A DNA stretch of 64,000 nucleotides from Prostheceraeus crozeri (lineage: Eukaryota; Platyhelminthes; Polycladida; Euryleptidae). The stretch lies in assembly GCA_907163375.1 (NCBI GenBank), contig CAJQUW010003151.1, positions 1-64,000 of the forward strand. Direction: 5' to 3'. How positions within the stretch are numbered: the stretch's first letter is position 1; each line of letters opens with the position of its first letter. Made by a program: the position numbers and the translations under genes. Of the stretch, positions 34,250 through 42,537 are shown in pieces. The notes beneath the pieces are model-generated. The model worked only from the letters and a program-made list of their open reading frames with translations, was not told where the DNA came from and made no database searches.

Positions 34250-35646
34250 TAACTCTTCATTCGGAAATGGAGTGTGATACTTGTCACAGCATCTTTATGA
34301 AAAGGAATCAACGCACCAGCATCGTCATAAATGGCAATATCAATTTGTGGGATGTAGTTTGATTTCAGCTTTGTATAATGCACTTTCTTGAAAGTATGCT
34401 CAGATAAAATACTGCAGCTTTTTGGCTGGTATGGTATCATTGCTAGCAATGGAGCTTCAACATCTCCCACACGTACATCTTCACCAATATTGGAATATAT
34501 CTGAAAATAGTTAATACGACGCGATAGCGACATGTCTGCGCTAGCTTTGGTTACAGTACCACTTTTAAAGATATTTTGATCAAAACCCAAAATGTCCATT
34601 AGAGTTTTATCCATAATTAGTTCAATACCTTTTCCACTTATAGTGAGAGACAAAGTACCTTCTTTTTCAGAAAATGAAATATGTTGGTCATTAATCACTT
34701 CATTTAAATAATCTACAACCAATTTAACCGAAGTAATAATGCGAGGCATCAACACTCTTGTTTCATGTAAGATACCACCTAAAGGCTCTACACACTTTCT
34801 GTATAAAGATACGGACCATTCTGTATCAAATTGATTTGACCTTTCACATGGTAAATGTTGCATATCAGATTTTCCATGAACAGCTGCAGAACGATGTCGT
34901 AAGAACTGATGAAAATCTTTTGAACAAACTAATACTAGATCATCATCATTTAATTTGCTTATTGCAATATGATTAGATGATTTAATATAAGTCAATGTTG
35001 CCACTTGTTTACCATCAACTCGAAGGAGATAATTAAATTTCTTCAATAATGTTTCAGGAGTCATGTTTGTCTTTCTTGGCTTAATCACAATCTTCTTCAC
35101 CAACGTCTTCTCATTTCTTGGAATAAGATCTACATAATAAGCTTCCTCTCGATATATTAACTGTTTATGACCACTTATGTGGTAATTAACGTTAAAATTA
35201 TCATAGCTTGTTAAGGCGCTAGCGAGGTAGCCTAAATCATTTCTTAAACTTGGACTTAAACCAACAATCCAATCTTTCTCAACTACATGATGTACATAAG
35301 TATAATCATCATTGTGCGGAGTAAATTGGGCAATATGTTTACACGCTTTATTCAAGAAATCATATATAAACTTTTTACATGATAAGAGATCTTTCTTTGG
35401 CCACTGTGGAATGTATACTCGGCACCCCTTTTCACATTGGTAAGCAGCTGTACGCCTCATATTAATAGTCATCACCTCATGATCAAAAGTATAGACACAG
35501 TTGCTATAAACAAGTTGAGTGACACCCACTTCCCAATTTCCATTTAGCTGTTGTGCATGATCAATGGGAGTAGAAAAGAGTGCGGCTCGATTACTAGTAA
35601 ATCTCTTTGTAGCCGCATTGCTAAGCAAAATATGATAAAACGACAT
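34249..35646 (-). CDS. Polinton penton/minor-capsid-like protein, long form
   Basis: About 465 residues from the ATG at 35646 (MSFYHILLSNAATKRF). The N-terminal domain carries SNAATKRF and LNGNWEVGV; the C-terminal half is rich in beta-type alternation and resembles the 32685-33566 product. No transmembrane segment or catalytic motif is seen. I prefer this start because an ATGCAAAGTTG motif and an ATATAAAA run lie just before it. It is next to other virion genes and is probably a structural protein. Confidence 0.65.
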   Translation of the reverse strand: MSFYHILLSNAATKRFTSNRAALFSTPIDHAQQLNGNWEVGVTQLVYSNCVYTFDHEVMTINMRRTAAYQCEKGCRVYIPQWPKKDLLSCKKFIYDFLNKACKHIAQFTPHNDDYTYVHHVVEKDWIVGLSPSLRNDLGYLASALTSYDNFNVNYHISGHKQLIYREEAYYVDLIPRNEKTLVKKIVIKPRKTNMTPETLLKKFNYLLRVDGKQVATLTYIKSSNHIAISKLNDDDLVLVCSKDFHQFLRHRSAAVHGKSDMQHLPCERSNQFDTEWSVSLYRKCVEPLGGILHETRVLMPRIITSVKLVVDYLNEVINDQHISFSEKEGTLSLTISGKGIELIMDKTLMDILGFDQNIFKSGTVTKASADMSLSRRINYFQIYSNIGEDVRVGDVEAPLLAMIPYQPKSCSILSEHTFKKVHYTKLKSNYIPQIDIAIYDDAGALIPFHKDAVTSITLHFRMKS

Positions 35647-35664
35647 TTTTATATTGCTGATCTG

Positions 35665-35675
35665 CAACTTTGCAT
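35665..35675 (-). promoter_or_regulatory. ATGCAAA-type promoter motif
   Basis: Minus-strand ATGCAAAGTTG, 18 bases before the ATG of the 34249-35646 gene; identical to the word at 39179-39189. Confidence 0.45.
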
Positions 35676-35681
35676 AACATC

Positions 35682-36038
35682 ATGAAGACTTGGATTTTGG
35701 ACTCTCTACAATATATCAGAGTTGATCGTGATGGAAACGTACATTTCAAAAATTCTCATGGTCATACATCAAGAGGAATTACATTAACATGGCGACAATT
35801 TGTCAACCTCAATGATATCATGAGGGATTTGGAATATTTTGAAACATTAAGATTCATCTCCTTGGGTGATCAAGTTTGGCTTCAACATTACAGAAATGAA
35901 ATTCAAATCTACCATTCTCATTCCGCAAACTGTTTCTCATTTCGCAAATACAATTGGGAGAAGTATAGAAGATACATACATCGCTCCATCATGACATTTA
36001 TTCGTCGTGAGTTCATCGCCCTACTATGCAAATCTTAA
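35682..36038 (+). CDS. Small Polinton protein, possibly PC4-like, copy 1
   Basis: 118 residues from the ATG at 35682. It has two similar halves: WILDSLQYIRVDRDGNVHF with SRGITLTWRQFVNLNDIM, then LGDQVWLQHYRNEIQIYH with FSFRKYNWEKYRRYIH. Each half looks like a few beta strands followed by a helix, with an ITLTWRQF segment similar in feel to the ISL-EQW segment of PC4/SUB1 coactivators. It is a tandem paralog of 36061-36711. Single-strand DNA binding or transcription is a guess based on this and on the TBP-like neighbour. Confidence 0.5.
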   Translation: MKTWILDSLQYIRVDRDGNVHFKNSHGHTSRGITLTWRQFVNLNDIMRDLEYFETLRFISLGDQVWLQHYRNEIQIYHSHSANCFSFRKYNWEKYRRYIHRSIMTFIRREFIALLCKS

Positions 36039-36060
36039 TCAGACATGACTACCACACATC

Positions 36061-36711
36061 ATGAGTTGGAAATTAGATTCCCTACAACGTATTGAAACGG
36101 ATCATGATCGAAACGTCTATTTCAAAGATTCAACTGGAAATGTGAGAAGAGAGTTTGCTTTATCTTATCGTCATTTTCAATCTCTACATCATATCATGAA
36201 GGACTTGAAATACTTCTATATGAAAAGACATTCACGTATTGGAAATCGCATCTGGCTGCGCGTCAACAATCGGCGAATTCAACTCTATCATTCCCAACTT
36301 CATACTAACTTCACATTTCATCAAGGTAGTTGGGAAAAGTATAAAAGGAAGGTAAATCGCTCAATTTACTCATTCTTTCATCATGAAGCGCCATCGCTAC
36401 ACCATCGTCAACATTCTCCGTCGCTTCAGACTCTACACCAAAATCGATCTCACAACATTACACCAACAGCTTCCAAACAGCAAGTATTACCCGGGCCGTC
36501 CTCAAATGTTAGTGGTGAAGATGAACAATTCACGGAATCTTCAACTCTTCCCAAATGGGACTGTACAGATTCTCGGCGCCCTTTCTCATTCATCGGCGCA
36601 GTCAATGCGCTTAGAGCTACAAAGACTACTACGTCGGATATGGAAGAGGGAGAGGTGTGTGATGTCGAATCTGACTGTGGACAATATGGTGATCTCTACT
36701 CAATTGAGTGA
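36061..36711 (+). CDS. Small Polinton protein, possibly PC4-like, copy 2, with long tail
   Basis: The first 115 residues align with the preceding gene (WKLDSLQRIETDHDRNVYF, LSYRHFQSLHHIMKDLKYF, IGNRIWLRVNNRRIQLYH, GSWEKYKRKVNRSIYSF). The frame then runs on through a low-complexity tail rich in H, Q, S and T that overlaps the TBP-like gene in another frame. The tail may simply reflect the overlapping gene. The duplication and close packing suggest one + strand transcription unit with 36383-36928. Confidence 0.5.
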   Translation: MSWKLDSLQRIETDHDRNVYFKDSTGNVRREFALSYRHFQSLHHIMKDLKYFYMKRHSRIGNRIWLRVNNRRIQLYHSQLHTNFTFHQGSWEKYKRKVNRSIYSFFHHEAPSLHHRQHSPSLQTLHQNRSHNITPTASKQQVLPGPSSNVSGEDEQFTESSTLPKWDCTDSRRPFSFIGAVNALRATKTTTSDMEEGEVCDVESDCGQYGDLYSIE

Positions 36712-36928
36712 CAGTCTATCATTTTTGAAGATTCGTACCAGCAGTTACAATTTGTGTTATGAACCCGAACTTTTTCCTGCAGCTCTCATTAGTTGTTGGT
36801 TACCTGTGCATGTGGCAATCTTTCATAATAGTAAAGTGATCATTACTGGACTAAAATCTCATGTACAAGCAAATGTGATCCTAGACTATCTCATTGAGTA
36901 TGTACGTACCCAGCGGATTGTAAAATAA
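36383..36928 (+). CDS. TBP-like (TATA-binding protein fold) protein encoded by the Polinton
   Basis: 181 residues containing two direct repeats of the TBP saddle. Repeat 1 (about 8-85): IVNI, KIDLTTLHQQLPNSKYYPGR, PQMLVVKMNNSRNLQLFPNG, TVQILGALS, parallel to TBP LDLKTIALRARNAEYNPKR and the GKMVCTGAKS segment. Repeat 2 (about 97-175): DNMVISTQL, CYEPELFPAALISCW, HVAIFHNSKVIITGLKS, parallel to TBP QNMVGSCDV, SYEPELFPGLIYRM and VSGKVVLTGAK. YEPELFP is a TBP hallmark. It would bind promoter DNA or divert host transcription factors. It overlaps the preceding gene in another frame. I know of TBP-like genes in giant viruses, not of a described one here. Confidence 0.75.
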   Translation: MKRHRYTIVNILRRFRLYTKIDLTTLHQQLPNSKYYPGRPQMLVVKMNNSRNLQLFPNGTVQILGALSHSSAQSMRLELQRLLRRIWKRERCVMSNLTVDNMVISTQLSDSLSFLKIRTSSYNLCYEPELFPAALISCWLPVHVAIFHNSKVIITGLKSHVQANVILDYLIEYVRTQRIVK

Positions 36929-36954
36929 AAAACAATTTTTCCAACATGATGTTT

Positions 36955-37416
36955 TTATTTCAAATCATGATAGAACTTACAAATCATTTTTTCATTAGAG
37001 GATGGATTACATGAAAAGTTTTGAATAATAGATGCAAATCGAGATACATGTAAACGTTTTAAGATGAAGTACAGTACAAAAGCACCACACGTTGATGAAA
37101 GTGGATGTTGTAGTATGCGTTCATTTCGCTGATATTGACGCGTATGTTTTCTCAACCACTGCTGTGTTGGTATATTTGGAGGTTGAGCAAGAGAGTCAAA
37201 TAGTTCACCACGTCGGTCTTCTCCAATAAAGATCGCTTTCCAATGCTCACCGCCTAAATTCTGCGAATGAGTGTTTAGCACAATAAAGATGGGATAGTGA
37301 TTTACTGCAGGTGGTAAGGTATCGAGTGAATAGACATTATCGAAAGATTTCAACGTCGCTTCGTCTGCATTACGCTGCACTTTAGTCTTAATATCGTCAG
37401 CAGTCAACCAACTCAT
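36955..37416 (-). CDS. PRO: Polinton cysteine protease (adenovirus-protease/Ulp1 type)
   Basis: 153 residues. The catalytic order of the C5/Ulp1 clan is visible: His in LGGEHWKAIFI (about residue 58), Asp in ELFDSLAQPP (about 73), and Gln-Cys in LQHPLSSTCGAFVLYFI (about 102-110). Its length matches Polinton proteases. In the family it matures capsid proteins. It starts one base from the end of the capsid gene, suggesting joint expression. It looks whole. Confidence 0.85.
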   Translation of the reverse strand: MSWLTADDIKTKVQRNADEATLKSFDNVYSLDTLPPAVNHYPIFIVLNTHSQNLGGEHWKAIFIGEDRRGELFDSLAQPPNIPTQQWLRKHTRQYQRNERILQHPLSSTCGAFVLYFILKRLHVSRFASIIQNFSCNPSSNEKMICKFYHDLK

Positions 37417-38693
37417 TAACGATTATACTGAAGAATCACGTCACGATACTTTGTAATTTCAATATTTGAATCGAAGACTGCATAAATTAATACATTGATC
37501 GTCTCAGGTAGTGTTCTTTTGAACGTCAAATCCAAACGAATATTATGAGGCACGTTCGCTTGACGATAGGGTGCACTAATATCGCTGTCAGCAGTCAAAT
37601 CAAATGCATAGATAGTATATCCACTCTTAAACTCTTTCATAGTCATTCCGTTGGTGTCATCCGTATTGTAAAAGCCAAAGACATCCATAAAATCAACATA
37701 ACTGCGCATAAATTGATCCGAAGCAAAATCTGGTTTGTAGGGTGGACCAGGATGACTCACACCATTTACACGTAAAGCAATTTCACTTAACTGATTGTGT
37801 TTAAAATTGAAAGGATTCTTCTTTATATTACCATTAAATGCATCATTTTCAACCATTGCCACCATGAGGAGCTTCGGTGCTTCCGATGGAAAGAGGCCAT
37901 CTTTCATGAAACTCTTTTGATCTTTCGGAATTGTAAAGGTGAGAAGCTTTGTATGCTGAACGGGGTAAATGGCATTTTGACGGTTAAGACCTTCAGCATG
38001 TCCTCTAATGACACTTGGATTCGGTACTACTCGACGAATGTAAAGTGCAATATCTTCCACATGAATTCTAAAATTGTCAACTTTAGCAAATGCATTCAGC
38101 GCAAATTCAGGCTTATTCAATGTCAGCTTGAGTCGCATGCTGGTATTACAGAGTAAAAACTTCGACTATCTAAAGAAGTCTAAATTCAGCGGACCATATA
38201 GCTGACATACTTTACTATCTTTAATCATAGCAGATCGCTTTACAAAGCCACTGTTTGTTTCAACATCAAATTTTCCTGCTTCATCTCTGTACCATCCCAT
38301 GGCTTCCATATGACTTTTTTGTGCTGCTGGATGAAACTGTGATACATGATTGAAATATGATTTATAGGGATAATCGCTTTGACCACCTTCCACCTGCTGC
38401 TCTCCAATCGTTAGAGAAACATCGCGAAGTAATGTAGTCAATGGTAAATTGTTCAGTCCAACTTTATGTGCATCGTCAATAGCAGTTCCATCTGCTTGCT
38501 GAATTCTAAACCTCAAATCAAGCATCGCATAACTCAAATCTATGTAGTCATCACTACCACCAGGAATAACAAATTCAATGGGGCCAGCATTCTCAGCTGT
38601 TCGAAGATGATAATCTACAATACTTGAACTAAGAATATCTGTCTGTATGGCTTGTTGATCGAACAAACAAAAACCGGAAGTTTTACACTCCAT
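37416..38693 (-). pseudogene. MCP: Polinton major capsid protein (double jelly-roll), broken
   Basis: The N-terminal part shows the typical opening of Polinton/adintovirus capsid proteins (SSSIVDYHLRTAENAGPIEF, DDYIDLSYAMLDLRFRI, NNLPLTTLLRDVSLTIG, YPYKSYFNHV). The C-terminal part carries LLMVAMVENDAFNGNIKKNP, FNFKHNQLSEIALRVNG, GYTIYAFDLT and INVLIYAVFDSNIEI. This is the hexon-like double jelly-roll family. It lies between the core-protein and protease genes, the standard order. The copy is broken, with about one break. Confidence 0.85.
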
Positions 38694-38695
38694 GA

Positions 38696-39151
38696 TTAGA
38701 AGTTATAGCAGCGTCGTCGTTTAGCGCCTGATGAATGATTAGAGCCTCTACGACGTTTGCGTGAATGCCTTTTGACTGAAGATCGCACCTTACCAGCTCC
38801 GCGATGTTTCCTCCTTCCTTTTTTCATTCGTTTAGGTGATTTCTTTCCTTGAGTAACACCAGAAAAGGTCTGCTTCAATGTTTTTAAACCGCGTTCCTTC
38901 CCACGATTCAACAAACTGCTCTTAAAACTTCTACCTCTGGAAAGATCACTAGCAACATCACCAGCAAAGCCAACGGCATTACTTGAAACATTTCGTTTTA
39001 AAGATCTACCGACATTGGATATGAGAGGTGCTACAACAGATTTCAGTGCACCAAGTATGCTACCTCCACGTTGGCGGCGAGCGTCGATGTAAATTTGTCC
39101 TCCACCACTTACATAGGAGGGTCGTGAATAAAATGAGGCAGTTGGATTCAT
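38696..39151 (-). CDS. Polinton basic core-like protein
   Basis: 151 residues, strongly basic. The N-terminus has GGGQIYIDARRQRGGSILGA, then a small helical hydrophobic stretch; the C-terminal half is packed with K, R and S (SPKRMKKGRRKHRGAGKVR, RHSRKRRRGS). This resembles the DNA-condensing or minor core proteins of adenoviruses and adintoviruses, and it sits beside the capsid gene. Processing by the neighbouring protease at G-G sites is possible. The function is inferred from composition and position. Confidence 0.65.
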   Translation of the reverse strand: MNPTASFYSRPSYVSGGGQIYIDARRQRGGSILGALKSVVAPLISNVGRSLKRNVSSNAVGFAGDVASDLSRGRSFKSSLLNRGKERGLKTLKQTFSGVTQGKKSPKRMKKGRRKHRGAGKVRSSVKRHSRKRRRGSNHSSGAKRRRCYNF

Positions 39152-39178
39152 AGCTCAAACCCTAAACATTGTTAGTTA

Positions 39179-39189
39179 CAACTTTGCAT
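39179..39189 (-). promoter_or_regulatory. ATGCAAA-type promoter motif
   Basis: Minus-strand ATGCAAAGTTG, 27 bases before the ATG of the core-like gene (39151) and identical to the word at 35665-35675. Confidence 0.45.
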
Positions 39190-39192
39190 GAA

Positions 39193-40466
39193 TCACTGTC
39201 GATCACTTAGATGAAAGATGTCGGCACGACGCATCCAAGAGTTCATACTTGAAGGATAACCAGTCCATTTAACAAGACACCATTCTTCACCTTGCCGTTT
39301 TTTACATCGAATGATTTTCTCTACCAAATATGTTTCACTTTCAGTGACTACCTCAATCTCATCGCGGTAAAAGCTACCCTCAATTTCTTCATTATCGTAA
39401 TCTTTCAACTTGTAGGTGGTCGGAGAGTCTTTTTGATTAATCCTTGATACTGTAAATACCTCCTCTGTCCAATTCGGAAGGTACCCTTTAGCAAAACACT
39501 TTTCACTTTTGAGATACGAACTTTATCGCCAATTTTCACATCACTTTTCACATGAGTGCGTTTACGTTGGAATGATTCGCGCACTTTATCTACATTGTCA
39601 GCATTTACATCTACTGGTCTGAGTCCAATAGAACGATGGATAGAGTGATTGTAGGCATGGAGTGTATCTTGTAGAACCTTTGTCCAATTTTGTGTCAAGT
39701 TGGCAGTAAAATGTCGCCACAAGCGATTTTTTAATGTGCGATTAAAACGTTCAACGAGTGCAGCTTTATAAGCACTCTTTACACTAAACAACTCAATGTC
39801 ATGCCTCTCAAATAATCAAATAATCTTCGCACATGCTGATTTTCAAACTCTTTTCCTTGATCACTCTGAATTCTTTTTGGAATGCGACCTTCTCGAAAAA
39901 TTGTTTGGAATGCTTTTGCTACTCCTTTCCCTTCTTTAGTTTTTAAAGGTTGAGCCCACGCATAACGCGAGAAAATATCAATGACGGTTAAAATAAAATT
40001 ATTGCCCGAGTTATGTTTTGAAATGGAGGCGACATCGCACAAATCTGCTTGCCACTGTTCATCGATGTCATGAACAATATAATGGCGGGTGCGGTACTTC
40101 TTTTTCGCTTGTTTGTGGAGTGTATAGGTAGCCTGACCCTTTAACCATCGTTTCACTTGTGATTGTGGAAGACCACTCGCTTTTGATAATTTCTTGATAG
40201 ATGCAAATCCTGCCGGATGTTTTACATCATAATAGATTGACTTCAAACGTTCAGTCGATGACGACTGACTCTTTTTCCTCCTTCTCATCTTTTTGTTTTC
40301 TTGCCTTTCTACATTTACAACAACTACAGCATTTAGCTTTAGCGGTTTTGCGATCGTGTTCACATTGCTTAGGGGTTTCATTATGAGAGCTGGCGCAGCA
40401 AGTGCAAGTGACAACGACATTCACCTCTGGTGGCTCATTACATGGCAAGCAACACATCTGCTTCAT
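39193..40466 (-). pseudogene. INT: Polinton retroviral-type integrase with chromodomain, broken
   Basis: Parts in order: a cysteine-rich N-terminus (CCLPCNEPPEV, CTCCASSHNE, CCSCCKCRKARKQ), a zinc-free linker with SIKKLSKASGLPQSQVKRWL, and the DDE core (WQADLCDVAS, ILTVIDIFSRYAWAQPLK, IQSDQGKEFENQHVRRLF, then ALVERFNRTLKNRLWRHF). After these come a C-terminal region and a chromodomain (YLVEKIIRCKK, EEWCLVKWTGYPSSMNSW). It would insert the element at 6-bp staggered sites, which fits the AATATT duplication. The gene is broken, with about two or three breaks. Confidence 0.85.
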
Positions 40467-40467
40467 A

Positions 40468-41160
40468 TTAATAGTCTGAGAACATGTATTTCCTGGGAGG
40501 AGCTGTTTTACGTTTTCCTTTTACTAGTTTTAGTGGTGATGTAGATCTACGTCGAGTTCTTCCTCTTGTTTGCTTAGTGAGTGTGGGAGGGGATGTAGCA
40601 GGTGACGACTTAAACCAATTTGTTGGCATTTTCATCGTCTGAAGCATTGGAGCAGTAGCCACTGTTGAATCAAGTTCTTTCAATGTCTCATTATTCAAAG
40701 CAAATTTTGGCACATTATGCTTTTTCAATAGTTTAAGAAAGTATGACCAACCAGGTGGAACATAGCCCTGACGGCGCTTTCTACGTGTCGCATACTGAAT
40801 CAAGTCTTCATAACGTGAAGCATCAATCACTTTATTTTCATCTGTAATGATTTCTCCTCTATCATTTACATTGAGATGGGGTTCAATACTATTGAAAAGA
40901 GATATGGCATGTGCGCGAGATGCTAAAGGTGTAGCAGTCGATACAGAGTCACGCATCTTATTCTTCAAGTTTTTTAATTGCTCAACAGTTTCCGATTGTA
41001 ATAATACAGCACGATGTGGATCTTTGATGTGAACATTTTGCTGATAATCTATTTCTTTCCTATACATTTGATTTGCAAGAGGTTGCTTTACTTGCTGCAT
41101 AGCAGTCAATTGTACATATTCATCCTGAGGAATAACAATCATGCGAGAATAAGAACTCAT
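40468..41160 (-). CDS. Polinton conserved protein of unknown function
   Basis: 230 residues. It starts MSSYSRMIVIPQDEYVQL, has a helical middle (VEQLKNLKNKMRDSVST) and a C-terminal region WSYFLKLLKKHNVPKFALN, and ends with a basic tail (TRGRTRRRSTSPLK). Similar proteins with an N-terminal IP-(D/E)-Y start and late basic tail are common in invertebrate Polintons, between integrase and ATPase. The basic tail fits nucleic-acid contact in the virion, but no function is established. Its start overlaps the ATPase stop by four bases. Confidence 0.6.
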   Translation of the reverse strand: MSSYSRMIVIPQDEYVQLTAMQQVKQPLANQMYRKEIDYQQNVHIKDPHRAVLLQSETVEQLKNLKNKMRDSVSTATPLASRAHAISLFNSIEPHLNVNDRGEIITDENKVIDASRYEDLIQYATRRKRRQGYVPPGWSYFLKLLKKHNVPKFALNNETLKELDSTVATAPMLQTMKMPTNWFKSSPATSPPTLTKQTRGRTRRRSTSPLKLVKGKRKTAPPRKYMFSDY

Positions 41161-41774
41161 AGTTTGTAGATAATCATGGGAGTTTTCAAAATATCACTTC
41201 GAAATCTAAATTCTTCCGGACACTCTTGCGTAAAGTCAATGAATAAATAACCGTATGGTTTTTCAGTAGCTGCTTGAAAAATTTCAATTAAGGCTTTTGA
41301 TCCTCTGGGTGCAACTTGTCGCGCTAAAATTTCAAATTGACTTTTATCTCGCGGATTCTTGAAAATAGCATAATAGTGTGTATTCAGGTTTCGTGTACGA
41401 GCTTCTTTTCCATCAGGAAACAAATTTTGTGTGATATAGATGATAAAGCACCTTTTATGATGTGCTGCGCGAGTGAACATATCTGTAACATCTTTTGAAG
41501 TCTTACTTTCTTTTAATAAATCATCCAATACAACAACATTATTAGACTGAAGTTTATCCACTGGAATAATTCCTTCATGTCGAATAAAGTTGCGACTTTG
41601 CAATTCCTGAAACAGCGACGGTTGATAAATACCATAACACCAAATCACTCGATTGATAGGTTCCTTAAACAACTCCCTTCTTTTATCCAATAAATTCAGC
41701 GTGAAAACAGTTTTACCTGCATGAGATGGACCTGATACAGTCAGAACTTTTTCACATTGAAGTCTGAAATCCAT
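41157..41774 (-). CDS. ATP: Polinton genome-packaging ATPase (FtsK/HerA type)
   Basis: 205 residues from the ATG at 41774 (MDFRLQCEKV). Walker A is TVSGPSHAGKTVFTLNLL (about residues 13-30), Walker B is NNVVVLDDLLKES (about 78-90), and the later IIYITQNLF fits the sensor region. It pumps DNA into capsids in this virus-like group. I chose this start because ATGCAAATGTTG lies 17 bases before it, the same spacing as at 35646. It looks whole. Confidence 0.85.
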   Translation of the reverse strand: MDFRLQCEKVLTVSGPSHAGKTVFTLNLLDKRRELFKEPINRVIWCYGIYQPSLFQELQSRNFIRHEGIIPVDKLQSNNVVVLDDLLKESKTSKDVTDMFTRAAHHKRCFIIYITQNLFPDGKEARTRNLNTHYYAIFKNPRDKSQFEILARQVAPRGSKALIEIFQAATEKPYGYLFIDFTQECPEEFRFRSDILKTPMIIYKL

Positions 41775-41791
41775 TTTATTACTTTGAGACT

Positions 41792-41803
41792 CAACATTTG
41801 CAT
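41792..41803 (-). promoter_or_regulatory. ATGCAAA-type promoter motif
   Basis: Minus-strand ATGCAAATGTTG, 17 bases before the ATPase ATG at 41774. Confidence 0.45.
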
Positions 41804-41805
41804 AA

Positions 41806-42093
41806 TTAACGCTTAGAGCCAAAGATATTACCCAATAGGTTGCCCACGGCAGGAGCTATCATTGGAAGCATTGCTGAAAGGAAACCGCCCTTTTGTGTTA
41901 GAGTTTTCCTCTTTCTTTGAAGGGTGACTTTAGGATTGGAGATGAAACGCAATTTCGTAGCATATCGCTTAAGTAACTTTCGCTGTTTTGGCGCTAATTT
42001 CTTCGTCCTCAACTTCCTCACATGAGAAATAATTTCACAAATGAATTTATCGTTAGCATGTCGTATAGCATTGTATCGCTGATTTGCTTTCAT
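41806..42093 (-). CDS. Small basic Polinton protein with glycine/hydrophobic tail
   Basis: 95 residues: a helical basic body (VRKLRTKKLAPKQRKLLKRY) and a C-terminus QKGGFLSAMLPMIAPAVGNL. The GG just before a hydrophobic, possibly membrane-active tail recalls adenovirus protein VI-type or other capsid-released lytic peptides. That role is inferred; a protease site at the GG would support it. It lies directly upstream of the ATPase. Confidence 0.6.
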   Translation of the reverse strand: MKANQRYNAIRHANDKFICEIISHVRKLRTKKLAPKQRKLLKRYATKLRFISNPKVTLQRKRKTLTQKGGFLSAMLPMIAPAVGNLLGNIFGSKR

Positions 42094-42190
42094 TCGTCGG
42101 AGAGCTTGAATGGCTGAAGAAAACTTTGAAGACTTGTGACTTTTACGTTAGGCCATTTTCCGTGTTAGTCTTTGCTAAAACCTATCTTTA

Positions 42191-42202
42191 CCACATTTGC
42201 AT
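42191..42202 (-). promoter_or_regulatory. ATGCAAA-type promoter motif
   Basis: Minus-strand ATGCAAATGTGG about 100 bases before the 41806-42093 gene. The spacing is looser than at the other sites. Confidence 0.35.
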
Positions 42203-42207
42203 AGGTA

Positions 42208-42537
42208 CTAACTATTGCGACATAAGTGACACTCGAAATGAGCAATATCACAGTGGTTACATTGGCAAAGTTGAATGCAATTACGTATGAAACAGCGTTG
42301 ACAAAAAGCATGCTTACATCTCTTGAAGATGCGCTTTTCATTTCCATCCTTTCGCTTACATACATCGCAACACATAGTTTCACCGTTACTGATGTCTATA
42401 GCAAGTCTTTTTGAAGATATGAATTTGCTAGCCTTTTCTAAATAATAGACGCATGTACAGAAGGAATATACTTCGAGAGTGAGCAGACATAGCTCGAAAA
42501 CCAGTTGTGCTACAATCAAGTACCACTGCATTTTCAA
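42208..42537 (-). CDS. Membrane-anchored RING-like zinc protein
   Basis: 109 residues. The N-terminus is a hydrophobic segment (WYLIVAQLVFELCLLTLEVY, about residues 5-24), probably a membrane anchor. From residue 57 a RING-like ladder follows: CDVC, RCKHAFCQRCF, then CIQLCQCNHC and CHLC. RING proteins often act as ubiquitin ligases, so it could target host factors. It overlaps the next gene by four bases. The family is not identified beyond the zinc pattern. Confidence 0.6.
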   Translation of the reverse strand: MKMQWYLIVAQLVFELCLLTLEVYSFCTCVYYLEKASKFISSKRLAIDISNGETMCCDVCKRKDGNEKRIFKRCKHAFCQRCFIRNCIQLCQCNHCDIAHFECHLCRNS

